64,000 bases of DNA from Platerodrilus igneus (Eukaryota > Arthropoda > Insecta > Coleoptera > Lycidae): the NCBI GenBank assembly GCA_036346225.1, contig JARFIW010001746.1, forward strand, positions 62,001-126,000, in the 5' to 3' direction. This document shows, piece after piece, positions 32,250 to 45,779 of the stretch. Every line of letters begins with the position of its first letter. The stretch's first letter is position 1. The notes beneath the pieces are model-generated. The model made no database searches. It saw nothing but the letters and a program-made list of their open reading frames with translations, and was not told the origin of the DNA. A program made the position numbers and the translations under genes.

Positions 32250-32921
32250 TTAAATTAACGAATCATGGGCGATTTTATAGTTGGATGCCTTCAAGAGCAA
32301 AGTTTTGATTAACTGATGAAGCTGAACTTTAGTCGATCCCAACAAATAATTAAATTTTTCTATGACTCCAAAAGTTGGGTTATTATTAACTAAGAAGTCA
32401 AACATTTCAATAAAAGAACTAAACTGCAAAATATCACCATCAAAAACAGGTACCCCAATTTTAGGAAGGGGTAATTTTGCAGGGTTGTTCAATAGCTCTT
32501 GATTGGATTGGTTGGGCTTGTTGAGTTTGCCGTATTGATATTTTATTTTTAAAAATAAAGTGTCAAAAGTTTGACGGATTGCATCATGGTTGTTAAAAAT
32601 ATCATCATTTTGCGATGCAACGATACCAATAATAGCATTATGAGCATCATAAAATGCTGATTTGATTTGTTCCATTTGTGAATATTAACTATCCAATAAA
32701 GAAATCAATCCAGCATCATGCTCTGCTTTATCCGCTACCTTAGAAATATCTTTTAAACGATTTATTTGTGTTTGTCGATGTGACGAAAAACGTTGAACTA
32801 TACTTACTTCAGCGGGTGCCAATGGTACGTTTGAATCGTTAGGCATTTTATTTGATATTGTTTTTAATTTGTATATATAAAAATGTATGTAAACAAATCT
32901 AAAACTATTTTTTAATGCCAA
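32250..32921 (-). pseudogene. gag: BP3 Gag N-terminal part
   Basis: Two adjacent open frames on the minus strand encode the BEL/Pao Gag N-terminus. The first (start near 32848 in MPNDSNVPLAPAEV) carries a charged helical region. After a stop at 32685 the second (32675-32250) has the DUF1759-type signature LPKIGVPVFDGDILQFSSF and VIEKFNYLLGS. The frame is lost after 32250. The 5' LTR would be expected above 32950, but I could not define it. Confidence 0.72.
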
Positions 32922-32949
32922 TTTAATTTAACACGTAAGTTGTTTGAAT

Positions 32950-33600
32950 GCACTAACGTTTGCAAATTTTTATTAGGATAAAAATTTAAAGCAAATTGAA
33001 ATAATTCTTAGATGCGATTGTGAACCTGTACAAATTAATTAAAGCAACAATTGGTATTTATTGACACGAACGCACGTGATACTTCAAAGGTGAAGTAATA
33101 AAATTAATTAATTATTGATTCGTACTTGTATTCAGAATAAACCATATGCTTTGAACTTGGTTGTGATGTGATGTAACATCCACAAGTTGTTGTGATAATA
33201 ATTTATCTAATGATAAGTATTAGAAGGTGTTTTGGAAAAAATTGGCCAAAATTGCAACGTTAATTTACATATCCTGGACTTGTAAGAACCAATATAAGGT
33301 GGAGCGTACGTACAAAAGAACAATAACTCCGTGTGGAGAAATTAAGTGGGACTTGGTAAATCTAAATTCGTTACAAATAGAAATGCCGCCACCTTTCGTC
33401 ACCTATCTCACATTGTGGTGTTGATGGAGAGTGGTTCCAGCAAATTTTTCTTGGCCACCAAATTCCTAGATTCCAGGTAAAAACGTACCATAAGATTTCG
33501 TAAACGCAAACACGCAATAATTAATTGTTATGTTACACCAACGATCACGTTGACGATTTAAAGTACAAATGTTGAAGTTTGCTGATAACAACAACTGTTG
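32950..33600. other. Probable BP3 leader/LTR remnant
   Basis: DNA upstream of BP3 Gag on the minus strand, where its leader and 5' LTR should lie. No second LTR copy exists in the window to define the edges, and no clear TG...CA ends or primer site could be fixed. Confidence 0.3.
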
Positions 33601-33614
33601 TTAGCGTACGAAAG

Positions 33615-33615
<1 letters not shown>

Positions 33616-33645
<30 letters not shown>
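33616..33645. repeat. (TA)n microsatellite
   Basis: About 14 uninterrupted TA units, followed by A/T-rich near repeats to about 33675. Confidence 0.9.
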
Positions 33646-33648
<3 letters not shown>

Positions 33649-33689
33649 TTATAAATAAATATATTTATATATATATTGCTGTGATAAGG

Positions 33690-35420
33690 GGTTATTTAAT
33701 GGTGTATTTTATAGCAAAAGGTCGTGCAGGAATTAGAAATCATAATAGGAAGCAGAAAACTGAATTTAATTATAAGAAAATTGAGTAATTAGGATAGTTT
33801 GTAAATAGTAAGCAGTCAACATCCTGCATATAGAGCATAAGTAGTTTTAAGCGACGCAAATAGTAACAATAATACGCATAGTTAACATAGAAATAAGTAA
33901 TACATGCATTAAGTAAATAACAAATATTTAACACCCAGTATATAGAGTTTTAGTTAATTTAGGTAATGCAAATAACGATACTTTTCAAGGGAAGCACGCG
34001 TATTTATAGGTAAACATAATAAATGTAATTAAACACGCATTCAAAAGAATTCCAATCAGTTATGATAATACGGAGATAAGAAACAAAGCTTAAAGAAACG
34101 TAGTGTAAGTGCGTACAAACAATTAACAATTTTGATAAGGTGATTAAAAATGCGTAAATAAATAAGCATATATGAAAATTGAAAGTCAAATTGCATCAGA
34201 TATTGATGTATAATATGGAAAAGCGATATATTTTTCAAAACACCGCATGGGCTGATAACGAAGCAACTGCAAGCGAACAACAATTACTTGAGAGGACCAG
34301 AATGTTACATCAGAAAACTACTTTACGTGTAGCAAATGGAAAGACTTGATTGGTTAAGATTAGCGACGAGCTTGTAGGCCATGCCCACAGACGAAGTGGG
34401 ATATCAATCATATATTAACAGCGACAATGATAACGAGGTGAGTTCTCAACTCAACAAAGGCCAAGGTGCGTCACTTTGAACCTAAGAGTAAACGCGTAAA
34501 AATAATATTTAAAACTGAAAAATTGTTTAAGTGACAGATAGTGCGACGAAGATGAAAATTACTATTGCCGATTAAACGGCTCTAAGTTTGAGGCCGGTGA
34601 GAATAAATCCTAAGTCTGACGATTATAATCTAAGTTGGAGGCGGATGAAAATGATTCTAAGTTTAAAAATAATAATTCAAGTAATATAATAATTTAAATG
34701 ATATTCTGAGGCTGCGTGTAGATAGATAATATTTTAAATGGGTATATAATAATTCTGAATTGGTGGAGTATAATTTTAATCCAAATGGATGGTATAATGC
34801 ATGGAAAATTCTAGTTGATAATGGATGCGTCGATAATTTTGGTTGCGAGAAGGAAATAACGAAGAAAACAGACCAGGTTAGATTTTTTAGTTTTAAGACA
34901 TTTTTTCTATTTGAATTTAAATATTGAATATTGAATTTGCTTAATTAATATAAATTAGTGTGACGGAGTCAACAACGAACTTGCATACGTAGAAAGTACG
35001 TAATATGATAAAGGGGGTTTTGAACGTTCTAGGCTTCTTTTTATAAAAACAATAGGTTTTTTTGGTGACTTTAGATTGATCAAAAAGCATATGATTTTGA
35101 GATAAAATACGATGTAAAATATTTATTGATTGAAAAGTATATTTCAATAATTTTCAAACCTGTACATAATATTTGTTTTTATTATATGGAATTAACTAAC
35201 TTCATTTTATAGTTCAAAATAAAAGCTGGCCGAATGATAAAATTTATGGGAGTGTAATTTGATAATTTAAACAGAGAGGAAAAGTTATAAGTTGAATACG
35301 CCATTGATATCGAGTAAGACGTTATCATATCAAGTTTTGTTATTGGTCGACACAAGGTCGGTCCACGATAAATTCCTGTTTATTTATAGCATAATAAATA
35401 TGACCGCCCAAATGACGGCG
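33690..35420. other. Unassigned DNA with traces of decayed coding
   Basis: No intact gene. On the plus strand there are short frames of protein-like composition broken by stops, for example at 34243-34350, 34381-34437 (ATG to a GAG|GTGAGT donor) and 34720-34875 (containing NPNGWYNAWKILVDNG). They cannot be assigned to a family. They may be a decayed gene or mobile element. Confidence 0.35.
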
Positions 35421-35424
35421 CACA

Positions 35425-35427
<3 letters not shown>

Positions 35428-35481
<54 letters not shown>
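35428..35481. repeat. (TA)n microsatellite
   Basis: About 26 TA units without interruption. Confidence 0.95.
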
Positions 35482-35482
<1 letters not shown>

Positions 35483-35489
35483 CAACGGC

Positions 35490-38400
35490 TTGGAAATGTG
35501 TTTTATACATGTAATAAATTAATTTTAATTGGAAAGACAAAAATTAATTGTAAATTAATGTTGCAACGCTGCTCAATAACAAAAAAATAAAAAATTTATT
35601 TAAATTAAAAATACTGTGGAAGCAAAATCATATTACTACGGCTTCGTTTATTTTTTTTAATTTCGCAGTACTAAAGAGTTCATGTTTATTAGTCATAAAT
35701 AGGACACGATTGAAAACTATAACTTATTTATCTACCAAATGGACACAAACCATTACTTTTAATTAATTACCCGTAGAGTTATTGCTATGGCTATTTATAT
35801 TTACTTAACTTTTTTTTCGGAAAAACGTTTTTGACAAATTGCGACAAATATTGAGCAAATACTCTAGGTTGACGTACAATGTGATACTGCTCTAGAACAA
35901 TCTGTACAATTCGTACTAATTTGATCAGCTGCTGCTGAACTCAGAATCCAAACTTTACTTGAGGACAAGTTTCTTTGGGTTGGCTCAAAAAAACTTTCGT
36001 CCTACTAAAAACTTTAGTTAAATTGTAGATTTTATTCGAATTCAGGAATAATACATACTTAACCTAAAAAGAACACGCATCTAAGGGTTTGGAAATGGTA
36101 AAACTTTCGGAAGGAGCGCTTTACTGGCTGAACGTACTGTTATTTTAAAGTACTGAAAAATTTTACAGTTCAAATCTGCTAGGGAAGGAATTTTTTATTG
36201 TGGCGATATAATGGATTACAACTTTGGATTTGATTGTAGCCGAAACACTGCCAAACGCTATGTAATCTACGGTTGCCTATTTGCTATAACTGCTAACCTA
36301 GATATTGCTACAAAATACTACTAGTATCCTGCTTGAGGTTCAAAAATTGAATCCTTGTTACAACATCGCTTTCAGTGATTTTAAGTGCATTTCTCTCGAT
36401 TAATTCTTTACTTTCGTGGAGAGTTTACTGCCTGAAGAAAGTGTGTGGTCGGTAAGGTAGACAATGAAAAGAACCATTTTTAGGTAGAAGATTTGTAACG
36501 GTCATTTGGGGGAGGACGTTCCTAAAAGCACCGTACAAAAGAATTACGGGGGTTAAGACAGATGAATAGAATAATTGAAGGGAAAGAATGTATAGGTAAA
36601 GATATAAATCGCATGGGGTCGAGTGGTAGGCCGGTAGATAGAATAGTATGTGCCCAGCTATACGGCTTAGCTGCTTGCGGAGAGTGGAGTGGATAGATAA
36701 CCACTCGTGACGGAGGCCAGGTCAGATTGGTCAACCGCAAGTAAGGAATAGAAACTTGGATGGCGCCAGGGACGCCGTAGAAACAAGATCCATAACACTG
36801 CGGGGAAGAAAGCACAGAAGATAGAAAAATAGTGTTCATCGAAGGACAACGCTAGCTGAAAGAAAATATTAGTAATTAAAATAAATAAACACCATAATTC
36901 AAAATTCTTTGGTGTATAATGAGGTACTGACAAATAAACAGTTGATATAAAATGAATGAATTTAGCTAAGGAATAAAATGCTCAAGATAAACTAAAATGG
37001 CGTAATGCACCATTTCTTAAACTGCAAAATTACACAATATATTATAATTAATCGTAGAGGTCTCTCACGTACATCTCTTATATTACTAGTGTTAAATTCA
37101 CGCGTTACAGATGTGTGAATCAACACTACAAATAATTGACTCTTAAATCAACTCTGCAAAAATGTTCTGACAAGATTGTTAATTGTGGGTTTACACAATA
37201 TAATTATTTCTTACAGCATAGGTCAAGTACCAGTTAAATTTCCTGTATACCTTACAACTAAAACGTTTAGTAGGTTAGTAACATGAAATAAACAAGCAGT
37301 CAACACAGAAATTTTAATGAAGGCCACGTGGGTTAATTTGTGGTTAATCTTCAATATTTACGTGAGAAACCCCAAGCGTTACCAGATGTGGAACATTGCA
37401 AGTAATATAATCGTCTGACATCCAATATGATCAATCGAACAGCTGGTGAAATAATTACCGTAAATTTCGAGATTTGTGAAGAACAAGATAAATGTAAAGT
37501 AGAATGCAATGTAGAAAGCATGAAATAGAATCCTAAAGGCTGAAACCAATATCGTTTAGGATTAAATAATTATAGCAATACCATACCAACCAGCGACGAT
37601 AAAAAATAATGCGCGTAATGCGTATATAACGAAGATGCCTTTTATATTATTAGTAAAGAATTAATTTGTAGTAAGTAAACTCGGCAGAACCCATTAACAA
37701 GGTGTAAAATTAGCAGAACAAGTTTACCATGCAATGAAACAAGAACAAATGCCTTTATAAACGAGATCAACTTTAGATTAGAATTGAATTGCGAGCATTG
37801 GATAAATACCAACAATCAATAAACAACAAGTAAAACGACTGTAACGCAGCTATAAGGTAAATCGTGTAGTGAAGGTAAGCCATGAGATGGCGTGACAGAT
37901 ACCAACAAATCTAGTAAAAATAGGTGAAGCCTAACTATATGAAAATGTGCACGTTACAAATTTTCCATCAGTTTTTGAAAATAAAGAAAATAATGAGAAG
38001 GATGAGAATTCTAGTAACATCATCACTTGTAGGAACGAGAAGGTTTGAAACAATCAAGCAAACTAATTGGATGTGTATAGTAAAGACAGCTTTCTAGAAA
38101 ATATAAAAGGTTTTATTGAAGAGTATAATCGCAATTTCCAAATAGCACCGACCCTCTACAACAATATTCCTTCAATTCCTTCCACACAGTCTTGTTTTGT
38201 TTTGTATTGTATTGTATTGTCTTGTATTGTTTTTCCAATCAATTTGTTTGCAGTATAACAAAAATAATGTGTTTTCTTTTCTTAGTAGTGAGTTCAAAAT
38301 ATTGAAAATCTTTTTATACACATTTGATAATATAATTATCTATTTCCTCAATCGTTGTTTTTCTTGAATAAAATTTGGAGATGAACCTATAGTCTCAAAA

Positions 38401-38940
38401 TTGCCAATATATGGATCTAATGGCTTCTTAATACTTTCCGTAATAATGATATTTATTGCATCCAAAGGAAGGCTACCCGGATTATAATTAACTATAAAAA
38501 CTTTGCCGTATAATGAACAAAGCGTCTAAGACCTTCTTAAGCAGTCAATATCACAGACTCACAAAATCTGATACGTTTGAAAGCAAAGTTCGTTAAAATG
38601 GTCCACGCCGTTAAAACCTATAGAACTGAGATACAGTTTGTATAAAAGCTGACGCATCTGGTCTCATATGCTAATTTATCCTGCTAAGATAGGAGACACA
38701 ACAGATAGGAAGTTGGTACTAGAGTTTTCAAATACTCCACCAGCGTAAAGGCTGGAAAAGCAGTGATGTTTTTGCTTTTATTTTAACTTTTTCTTTCTTC
38801 GGAAACAGTTGCAGTCAGAAATTATATATACACGTATAACTGTTAAACTTGAACGAAAGAATTTACCAAAATGAATAATTGAAAACGATGTTCTAGAAAG
38901 GGAAAAATTTAAATTCAGTATCGCTTTGGATAAACTAGTC
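35490..38940. other. Unassigned AT-rich DNA
   Basis: No recognised gene. 36490-36860 is distinctly richer in G and C than its surroundings, but its frames contain stops and match no family that I recognise. 37400-38170 shows plus-strand fragments of protein-like composition (for example a Glu/Asn-rich stretch near 37975-38045) broken by stops. A (TTGTA)n-like pentamer run occupies about 38186-38230. Confidence 0.4.
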
Positions 38941-39005
38941 TATGCCCAATGAAAACGTACAAAAGATATAAATTATTTTCTAACCGTGCAAATTCTTCAA
39001 ACCAG

Positions 39006-39075
39006 TCCTGCACCTCCAAAACACAAAAATGTGGTACATTACGAGAAATTATTACAAACATATGTGGCTACATAG
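39006..39075 (+). CDS. Candidate host exon A
   Basis: An open segment between an acceptor-like TTCTTCAAACCAG and a donor-like ATAG|GTAAAC. It encodes 23 codons plus one base (SCTSKTQKCGTLREIITNI and following). An in-frame ATG at 38949 allows this to be a longer first exon. The leftover single base fits the two-base start of the exon at 39964, so the two could be spliced in frame over an 888 bp intron. The product is not recognised. Confidence 0.3.
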
Positions 39076-39963
39076 GTAAACTTGATACACCAAAATCCTT
39101 TTATGAAGTCGACCCGAAATTTGTCACATAGAACTTTTTATGGCAATTATAAATTCGGACATATTATTTCGAGAAGTCGTGACTCAAAATCGGTGCCACT
39201 AAGGATGTTTCGGTTATCTGCTGGTTTGGGTTTTATGAGAACTGACAACACTAGCAACAAATAAGGACATCAGTTACTTATTTCAAAGTCACAGTTGCCC
39301 TGGAGGTTGAAGATGTTGCTTGTGTTAATATATCCGTAAATGGTATATAAAAAAATGTGCATTTATAGCTTTAAATTACAAGCCCATCTACTAAATGAAT
39401 GTGTAAGAATAAGAATGGTATCCCATGTCTTATATAAGCTTATAATCACAAATGTGCATCCTTTGTTTACATGTATAATATAGAATCCTGGTCGAAAGAC
39501 CAAGAGGATGATTTTGTAGAATACCATACAAAAAGAACATGCCGATATTACACAATATTTGTTTCATAGATTTACTGTAACATTTATTGTAACACTTACT
39601 CGAACATGTCCTTTTGACTCACAAATAATACTTTCAGGAATTACTCGTGTGAAATTGAAGTGTTTAGTCAACAAAAGTTTAAAAACTTCGTTTTGCTGCC
39701 TGGTAAATCTATGAGCAAATACAAAAATTCGGCAGAGGAACAGAAAATAGTAATCTTTAAATCATCCTATCGCACAATTTAATTTATTATTTTCTCGGTA
39801 AACGAAAATCTCAGTTAATAGCTATATTTCTAATGCCATAGTTTTTACAATCCATCTATGTAAGGAATGAAATGCTTAGGTTTTTCTGCAGTTAAGCTAC
39901 TATGCTTTTTAACCAATAATTGTGATTTTATATTACGTAAGTAATGCTTATGTTATTCTGCAG

Positions 39964-40140
39964 CCAACAAAGCTGGACCATCACATATTGGGAATGTTAT
40001 CTCTCAGATTCTGCTCTGCAAACAAATTTCACCGGATTTCAGTCATGAGGAAGTATGTAGTATTGCCAATGATAGGGAAGAAATCATTCGGCTTTTGCAT
40101 GAAATGCAGGAATTTTTACCATATCCAGAAAATAACATTG
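39964..40140 (+). CDS. Candidate host exon B with strong splice sites
   Basis: The segment is preceded by an acceptor (GTTATTCTGCAG) and followed by a near-consensus donor (ATTG|GTGAGTAAAG). It is 177 bp long, and one frame (two bases, 58 codons, one base) is open throughout. The composition is normal protein, for example ISPDFSHEEVC and REEIIRLLHEMQEFLPYP. The surrounding DNA is AT-rich and has few such frames. It has no start codon of its own, as expected for an internal exon. I do not recognise the protein. This is the best-supported host-gene trace in the window, but it rests on splice signals and composition only. Confidence 0.45.
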
Positions 40141-40603
40141 GTGAGTAAAGTATTTTTAATTTATTATAATATATTATTATAATTTATTATTATTATAATT
40201 TATTATAATCGATGCAATATAAAGTGCTTCTAAATTTAGGTAACCAAAAGTAACCCTTAAACTATTTTGTTTAAGTATAAACCAAAACCACGATTATTTC
40301 TTCGTAAAAAATCTAGATGCTATATACTTAATTTCATGCCCTCGATAACTAGCAAATCGACTGCTCTTTCTTGTAGTCCTGTTTCACTAGACTACATGAC
40401 ACTAAGCTATTTTCGAATTCTTTATCAGCTGTATAAAATTGTCCTAGGTATATGGTTCTGAAAGAATAATATAATGCTAAGGTGAAGAGCATTCAAAGAA
40501 TTAATCTAAAAGTTACATCACAATTGTCAATTTTTGAAGTGTATTATAGACTACAGTAGTGATTGTCGTTAATGTCCAATTTAATCGGGAGTTTTCTTAT
40601 TAG

Positions 40604-40795
40604 TATACAGGGTTATTCAAGTTATACGCCACTAAGCATTAAAGTTAAATTGCTTGATTTGAAAGAAGTTTGCATTTTGGGTTGGATAGGGGCCTAGTTG
40701 AGCTACATTTTAAAATTATTTTCATAATACACAGGGTGTCCAAGAAACACAAAACGTATTAAAGTTATATTTTTTAAAATGGAACACCCTGTATA
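40604..40795. mobile_element. MITE-like short inverted-repeat element
   Basis: The ends read TATACAGGGT and ACACCCTGTATA, flanked by TA. A second ACAGGGTGTCC lies inside at 40731 and pairs with GGAACACCCTGT at 40781-40792, giving a 62 bp hairpin. ACAGGGTGTTCC-type ends are common in short non-coding insect repeats of the Tc1/mariner sort. There is no coding capacity. It could be one element of 192 bp or a partial copy plus a small palindrome. Confidence 0.5.
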
Positions 40796-41309
40796 TTATA
40801 ATTTATTTTCAGCTTCTACTATCAAAATAAAAGCGAACCACTATTACTTCCTCGTGCCCAATTAAAAGAGTTGTTCTCGTACATTGGGCGTACCAAGTTG
40901 TAGGTTAAGACCTTTGTGGCTGTCTTTACAGTACGGTACTTTGTCGTCCAAATGCGTGTTATTTTTCGTTGTCGACATTGAACCATTTAGTGCTCCACAT
41001 CAAACTATGGTACATATAAAATTCAGTCCTAATCGAAGATTTTAAAGAGTTGCAGCTATCGATCAAAAATCAACTTGACATTAAACCAGCTTTTGTTCGT
41101 GAGTATTTGTTCGTAGATAGTTATATTTTTAATCTTTCAAGACAAACTGTACACTTACATATCTTGTTATTTGTTAAATAATCAAGAATTTTCTGCACCC
41201 TACCATTTATGATAACAGCATAATAAATTAGGTATTTCATAAATTCTGTGTCAGCCGCAATTTTGTTTGATAAAAAAAAATTATTTTTTAAACCCCTTTT
41301 AATTAATTT

Positions 41310-43900
41310 CACCCATTGAAAATAAAATTTTTGGTCCGTTTATAGTTGGGTTTGTATTTGTTTTTATTGGCGGGAAAATTGTTGGTTAGGGGCCCGGATT
41401 TAAAAAGGGGAAAATTAAAGTTAATAAAAGGGGCCCTCTTTTGAGGTTTGGGGTTTTGGGATTTTTAAAAGAAAAATTTTGGGGTTTTTTTCAGGGAAAT
41501 TGGGAAATTGGCCCTAAAAATTTTTTTGGGTTTGAAAAAGGGGTTTTTGGTTAAAAACTGTTGGTAATGTTTTACAATTCTGCCAACAAATCGTTTACGA
41601 AATTAGGTATTTTTTAACAAATTGGAAATTTTTAGGCGAAGCCATAATCTTGGTTCAAAAAAGGTGGGTTTATGGGGTTCCTTAAAATGAAGTTTAATCG
41701 TTTTGATGAAATAGCAATGATCTAAAAAATTAATTTTCCGACAAAAATTGGACTTATAAAAATTAAATGGGTTTTGGGAAAAAGGGAATTTCCGAATAAA
41801 ATTTGCAGTGAGAGGTTGTATTTTAAATTGCGAAAATGTTTTAGTACTGGATTGTAATTGATCAGACTTAAGCCCAGGTTTAAAAACCTAAAATTGTGTT
41901 TAAATTTGGAATTTGAACATGGGTGAATTTAATGGATTAAGAAATTTATTTCTAAATTGAATTTGGAAAGAACCGGATCTAATTTTAAGATACGGTAACC
42001 GGTTTAAATCAAACTGCGGCCAACCTATTGGAAAAAAACCAAAACAAAATTAATTACAAAAAATGCATTGGTGAAAAAAAGGTTTTCGAAATAAAAAAAC
42101 TTCTAAATTACAAGATGATGGCGAAGGTATTATGATTTGGTTTGCTAAAAAATGTTAGTTTAGGAACCCTACAATTTAAATTTAATCTATATTAAATCGT
42201 AAAATAAATATGGGTTTTAATAGAAATATATTTTTTATTATTTGAAAATATTCAAGAACATTTCCTAAAGTAGAAATTTTAAATTAAATTGTAATACCTT
42301 GTAGACCAAGTTGGATTTTTAGTAAGGTTAAAGTTTGGTTAATTCATATTTTGCATTCAAAATGGGGGTTACCACTTTGGTTTTAAATAAGTTTAAACGG
42401 GAAAGTTTTTGTTTTACTAAGGTTAACAAAAGGACCAGGTGTTGTTTAAATTTGTATTAAAGGCAAAATATATTAGTTTTAAATTCCTCAATTTTGGTGC
42501 CGGAAATCGGTTTCATTCATAGGCAAAAAGGTCGCAGTAAACTTTTTTTGTAAGTTAACAATAACTTTAGGATTTTTTTGCCTAATTGGTTTGAAACGTT
42601 TTAATGATTTCCGTTTAATAAGGAAATCTCAAAGGCACCAGAACAAAGTCTGGGAAAGCCCTTTCAACTCCTCCCACAAATATTAAATGTGGGACCGGAT
42701 CCTTTTCAAAAACAACTTAACAACAAAAAAAAGGGATGATTAATAAACTTAGTCCGCCACGTTAAATTTACGAAACAAACAATTATTGAAAACGTTTGAA
42801 ATGGAAAATTATGGATTAAGGAAACAAAAAAAAGATTTCCTAGGCGAATGGAGAAAGGTAGGCGTTTAACACCGTAATTAATTATAAAGAAGCCAGGTCA
42901 GGAGGCCCATTTTTAAGAAAAGGCAAATTTAATTTGAAAGTTAAGTAAATTTTGGAAACCACCTTTACACAAAGGAAAGCTTAATGTTGAACCTTCAAAA
43001 AATTGGTTTCGTTTGAAGGAAAAATGCGAGTTAAGGAACCAAAAATCAAGAGGTTGAAACGGCCGGTTGGCTTTAAAATTTGGTAAAAAATTTATGGCAT
43101 GAGAATGGTTCAAAATAAAAATTGGAAATTTTTTAATGGGTTACAAATTTAGAATGAAATAAAAGTTTTAAAAATGGAAATGTTTTTTTTAGGTAAATTG
43201 GAAAGAAATTTAGGTTTAATAAGGAGGGTTCCAAATTCTTTAAAAGATTCGGGTTCAAATTGCTACCAAGATGTTTAAAAAAAAAAAGGAAAAAGTACGA
43301 AAAATCTAAAATGGGATCCGGGAGGGGAAAAAATTTTAAAAAACACTAGAAAATTTAAATTAATTGAACCAAAAAGGACAATCTCGTGGGTGGAAAGGGG
43401 AAAAATTTATTGAGATAATGTGCTTTCAGGGGTGGTGATTTTAAACGTTTAAACATTCCCGGTAATTTACATTAAAATTCTAGCTATTTAATGTATCGAG
43501 ATAAAAAAATTTATAAGAACGTTGGTCAATGAAGTTGGAGAAATCTTAAAATTAGGTCTATGTAAATTGGTGATGCATAAAAATTCCTAGAAAGGAAATT
43601 CGGGTAGCGAGAAAATTAAATTAATTGATACAAACAAGATAGGTTTACTCAAAAAGATGCATGGACTCAAAGAAATTCTGGTCAGATGAAAGATAAAAAA
43701 TGGAGTGAAGAAAAACCTTTTGGCAAGATGTGGAGGAAAAGGACTCATTTTCGAAACAAAAAAATTAAGATAGGTTTATCTGAAAGATGAAATGGTAGCG
43801 AAGAAAATTTGTTGTCAAAGGGGAAATAGGATTTGGGAAATGAGGTCAACAGAATGTGAATTTATTACTTATAGACAGACAGAGTTAAAAACAAAAGGTA
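41310..43900. other. Segment of anomalous homopolymer-rich composition
   Basis: From about 41310 the sequence changes texture. Runs of G, T and A (GGGG, TTTTTTT, AAAAAA) dominate, as in GGGGCCCGGATTTAAAAAGG and TTTTGGGGTTTTTTTCAGGG, with few CA/TG dinucleotide patterns and no usable frame. The texture fades between about 43400 and 43900. It looks like low-quality or unpolished consensus more than a biological family, though a peculiar degenerate repeat cannot be excluded. No gene is called here. Confidence 0.5.
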
Positions 43901-45400
43901 CTAGAAATGGTAGAGAAAGTAGAAATATGTAGAACACAGTAAAAAATAGTAGAGATGGGACGATAATTCACATACTAAGGCATGAGGGAACAGCGCGGCA
44001 TATATTAGAGGTAGAGAAAGGAAAAATAGATAGTCCTAGAATAAAACTATTGCACACAGATAGTGAAAAATGTAGGCTGTGGGAATTTCAGGGAAATGTG
44101 CAGGTTAGCTCAGAATTGAAAACCTAATTATGATGATTTAAATAGTTATATCAACTTACTCTACACCTACAATGAATATGTATTTTCGTCTAAAGCGTTT
44201 AAAGAAATGTGCTGGGAAAGCTGAATAGTAGCTGCGGTGCGTTAAGGATAGTTAAATATTTTAATATATAAAATGTCCACCATCCTAGGAAGCTATATAG
44301 TTATATAAAAACCAACGTCTAACTACATTAACAGTATTATAAGTGCCAGATATCTGATGTTAGCGATAATGAAAACACCAAAATTATTTATTATTCGGAA
44401 AATTCGTTGTTAAAAGAGATATAAAAATAATGAGCGTATACTTTACAAAACTTTTCAACCCCACCCCCAACCAAAACTCTGGAGCTAATAATGCTTAAAA
44501 TACCATCGAACCTTAACCAAAAACAGAAAAATGAATAGAATCTAGAAGCAAAATCATTTTTATTTCGGTATCTGTAACGCGCTGCGTTATTTTAGAGTTA
44601 AAAATAAGATCGCAAGAGTGTAATTTTTAATTCAAGAAGTTTTAAATGTTATGAAGCATTAATATTCCAATGCTTTTATTTTAATGAGAATGTGGTTTAC
44701 ATTATTGCTTATAATGGGATAGTGATTTTATCACCAGTTGTTGGAAGCAGTGATTATTAATAATATCTTAGAATACATTCAGAAACATTATGGGTTCTGA
44801 AAATATAACTAAACGCACAATAAATGTACCAAGAAATGCTGTTTATAAATTGGGACAGAAAATAAGACGGATTAAAGTTGTGTCGGTGGTTTTATTTCAA
44901 AGTAAAATGTCGTTCAGGGTGATTGATATGAAAATGAAAACTGTTAATTTCTTGCCACTTAAAATAAGTAAGTGATGCGAGGAGCTTCGACGTCGTTATG
45001 ACATAGTGAATAATAGCAGGTGTTGACCACCCGGACACAGAATGATCTCATCATCTGGAGATACGACGAAGTTAGCATTAGAACCAGCTGGTCTGTAAGT
45101 TGAAGCATAATGTAATAGTTATATAAGTTAACAGAATATGTTTTACTTTAGAGCCAAGTTTAGAGATGCCATTATCATGAACAGAGCCATGGAATAATTT
45201 CAATGTCAACCTATCGCAGAAGCAGATATGATCAGATTTTTATTAGAAATTGTTTGTTACAAATTTTTAGAAGCGCGTGTGAACAAGCGTAGAGATTCAA
45301 TTACAGAAAGCGTAGCAAATTAGATTTTGCCCTTTTGGAAAAAAATATGCTACATTTACATCTCAAATATGGGATGTGGTAATAAAAATTATGTTTAGGT
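43901..45400. other. Unassigned AT-rich DNA
   Basis: No recognised gene. A 61-codon plus-strand open frame at 44790-44975 (starting MGSENITKRTINVP) has a basic, protein-like composition but no known similarity. I do not call it. Confidence 0.4.
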
Positions 45401-45779
45401 TTGCTAATTTTTATTTACACTTACAATCAGCCCCACTTACGAGATAGTAGTAGCAGTCGTTGGGGGACTTCGGGGTATTGAAAAACCCTCTGCCCATTTT
45501 TTTTATCTTGACTAAACTTAATGAGTTCCTTAAAGCTGTGACAAGTAGCTCCTTTAATTAAAGAGAGAACGGGTAATTGACAGAAAAAGATAATACGCGA
45601 CGGAAAGGTTCTAGTTACAGTAGTCACCTCTTCAAGTAGAAAGGAATATCGCAGAGTAGGGTTGCCAAGACCACTTGTGATTTGGCGCCTCCAAAACAAT
45701 AACCGTATTATTTCTGAGCTCTTCAAAGTAAATGAAAAGCCCACATTTTGACTTTTAAGAAACCTCTTCCTTGTTACAG

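Noticed and set aside
34243..34350. Plus-strand stretch with faint resemblance to the helical region of SNARE proteins
   Set aside because: The similarity is a few Leu/Glu positions in a short frame broken by a stop, too weak to name.
36490..36860. GC-richer segment considered as a LINE reverse-transcriptase remnant
   Set aside because: No RT or endonuclease motif could be found in any frame.
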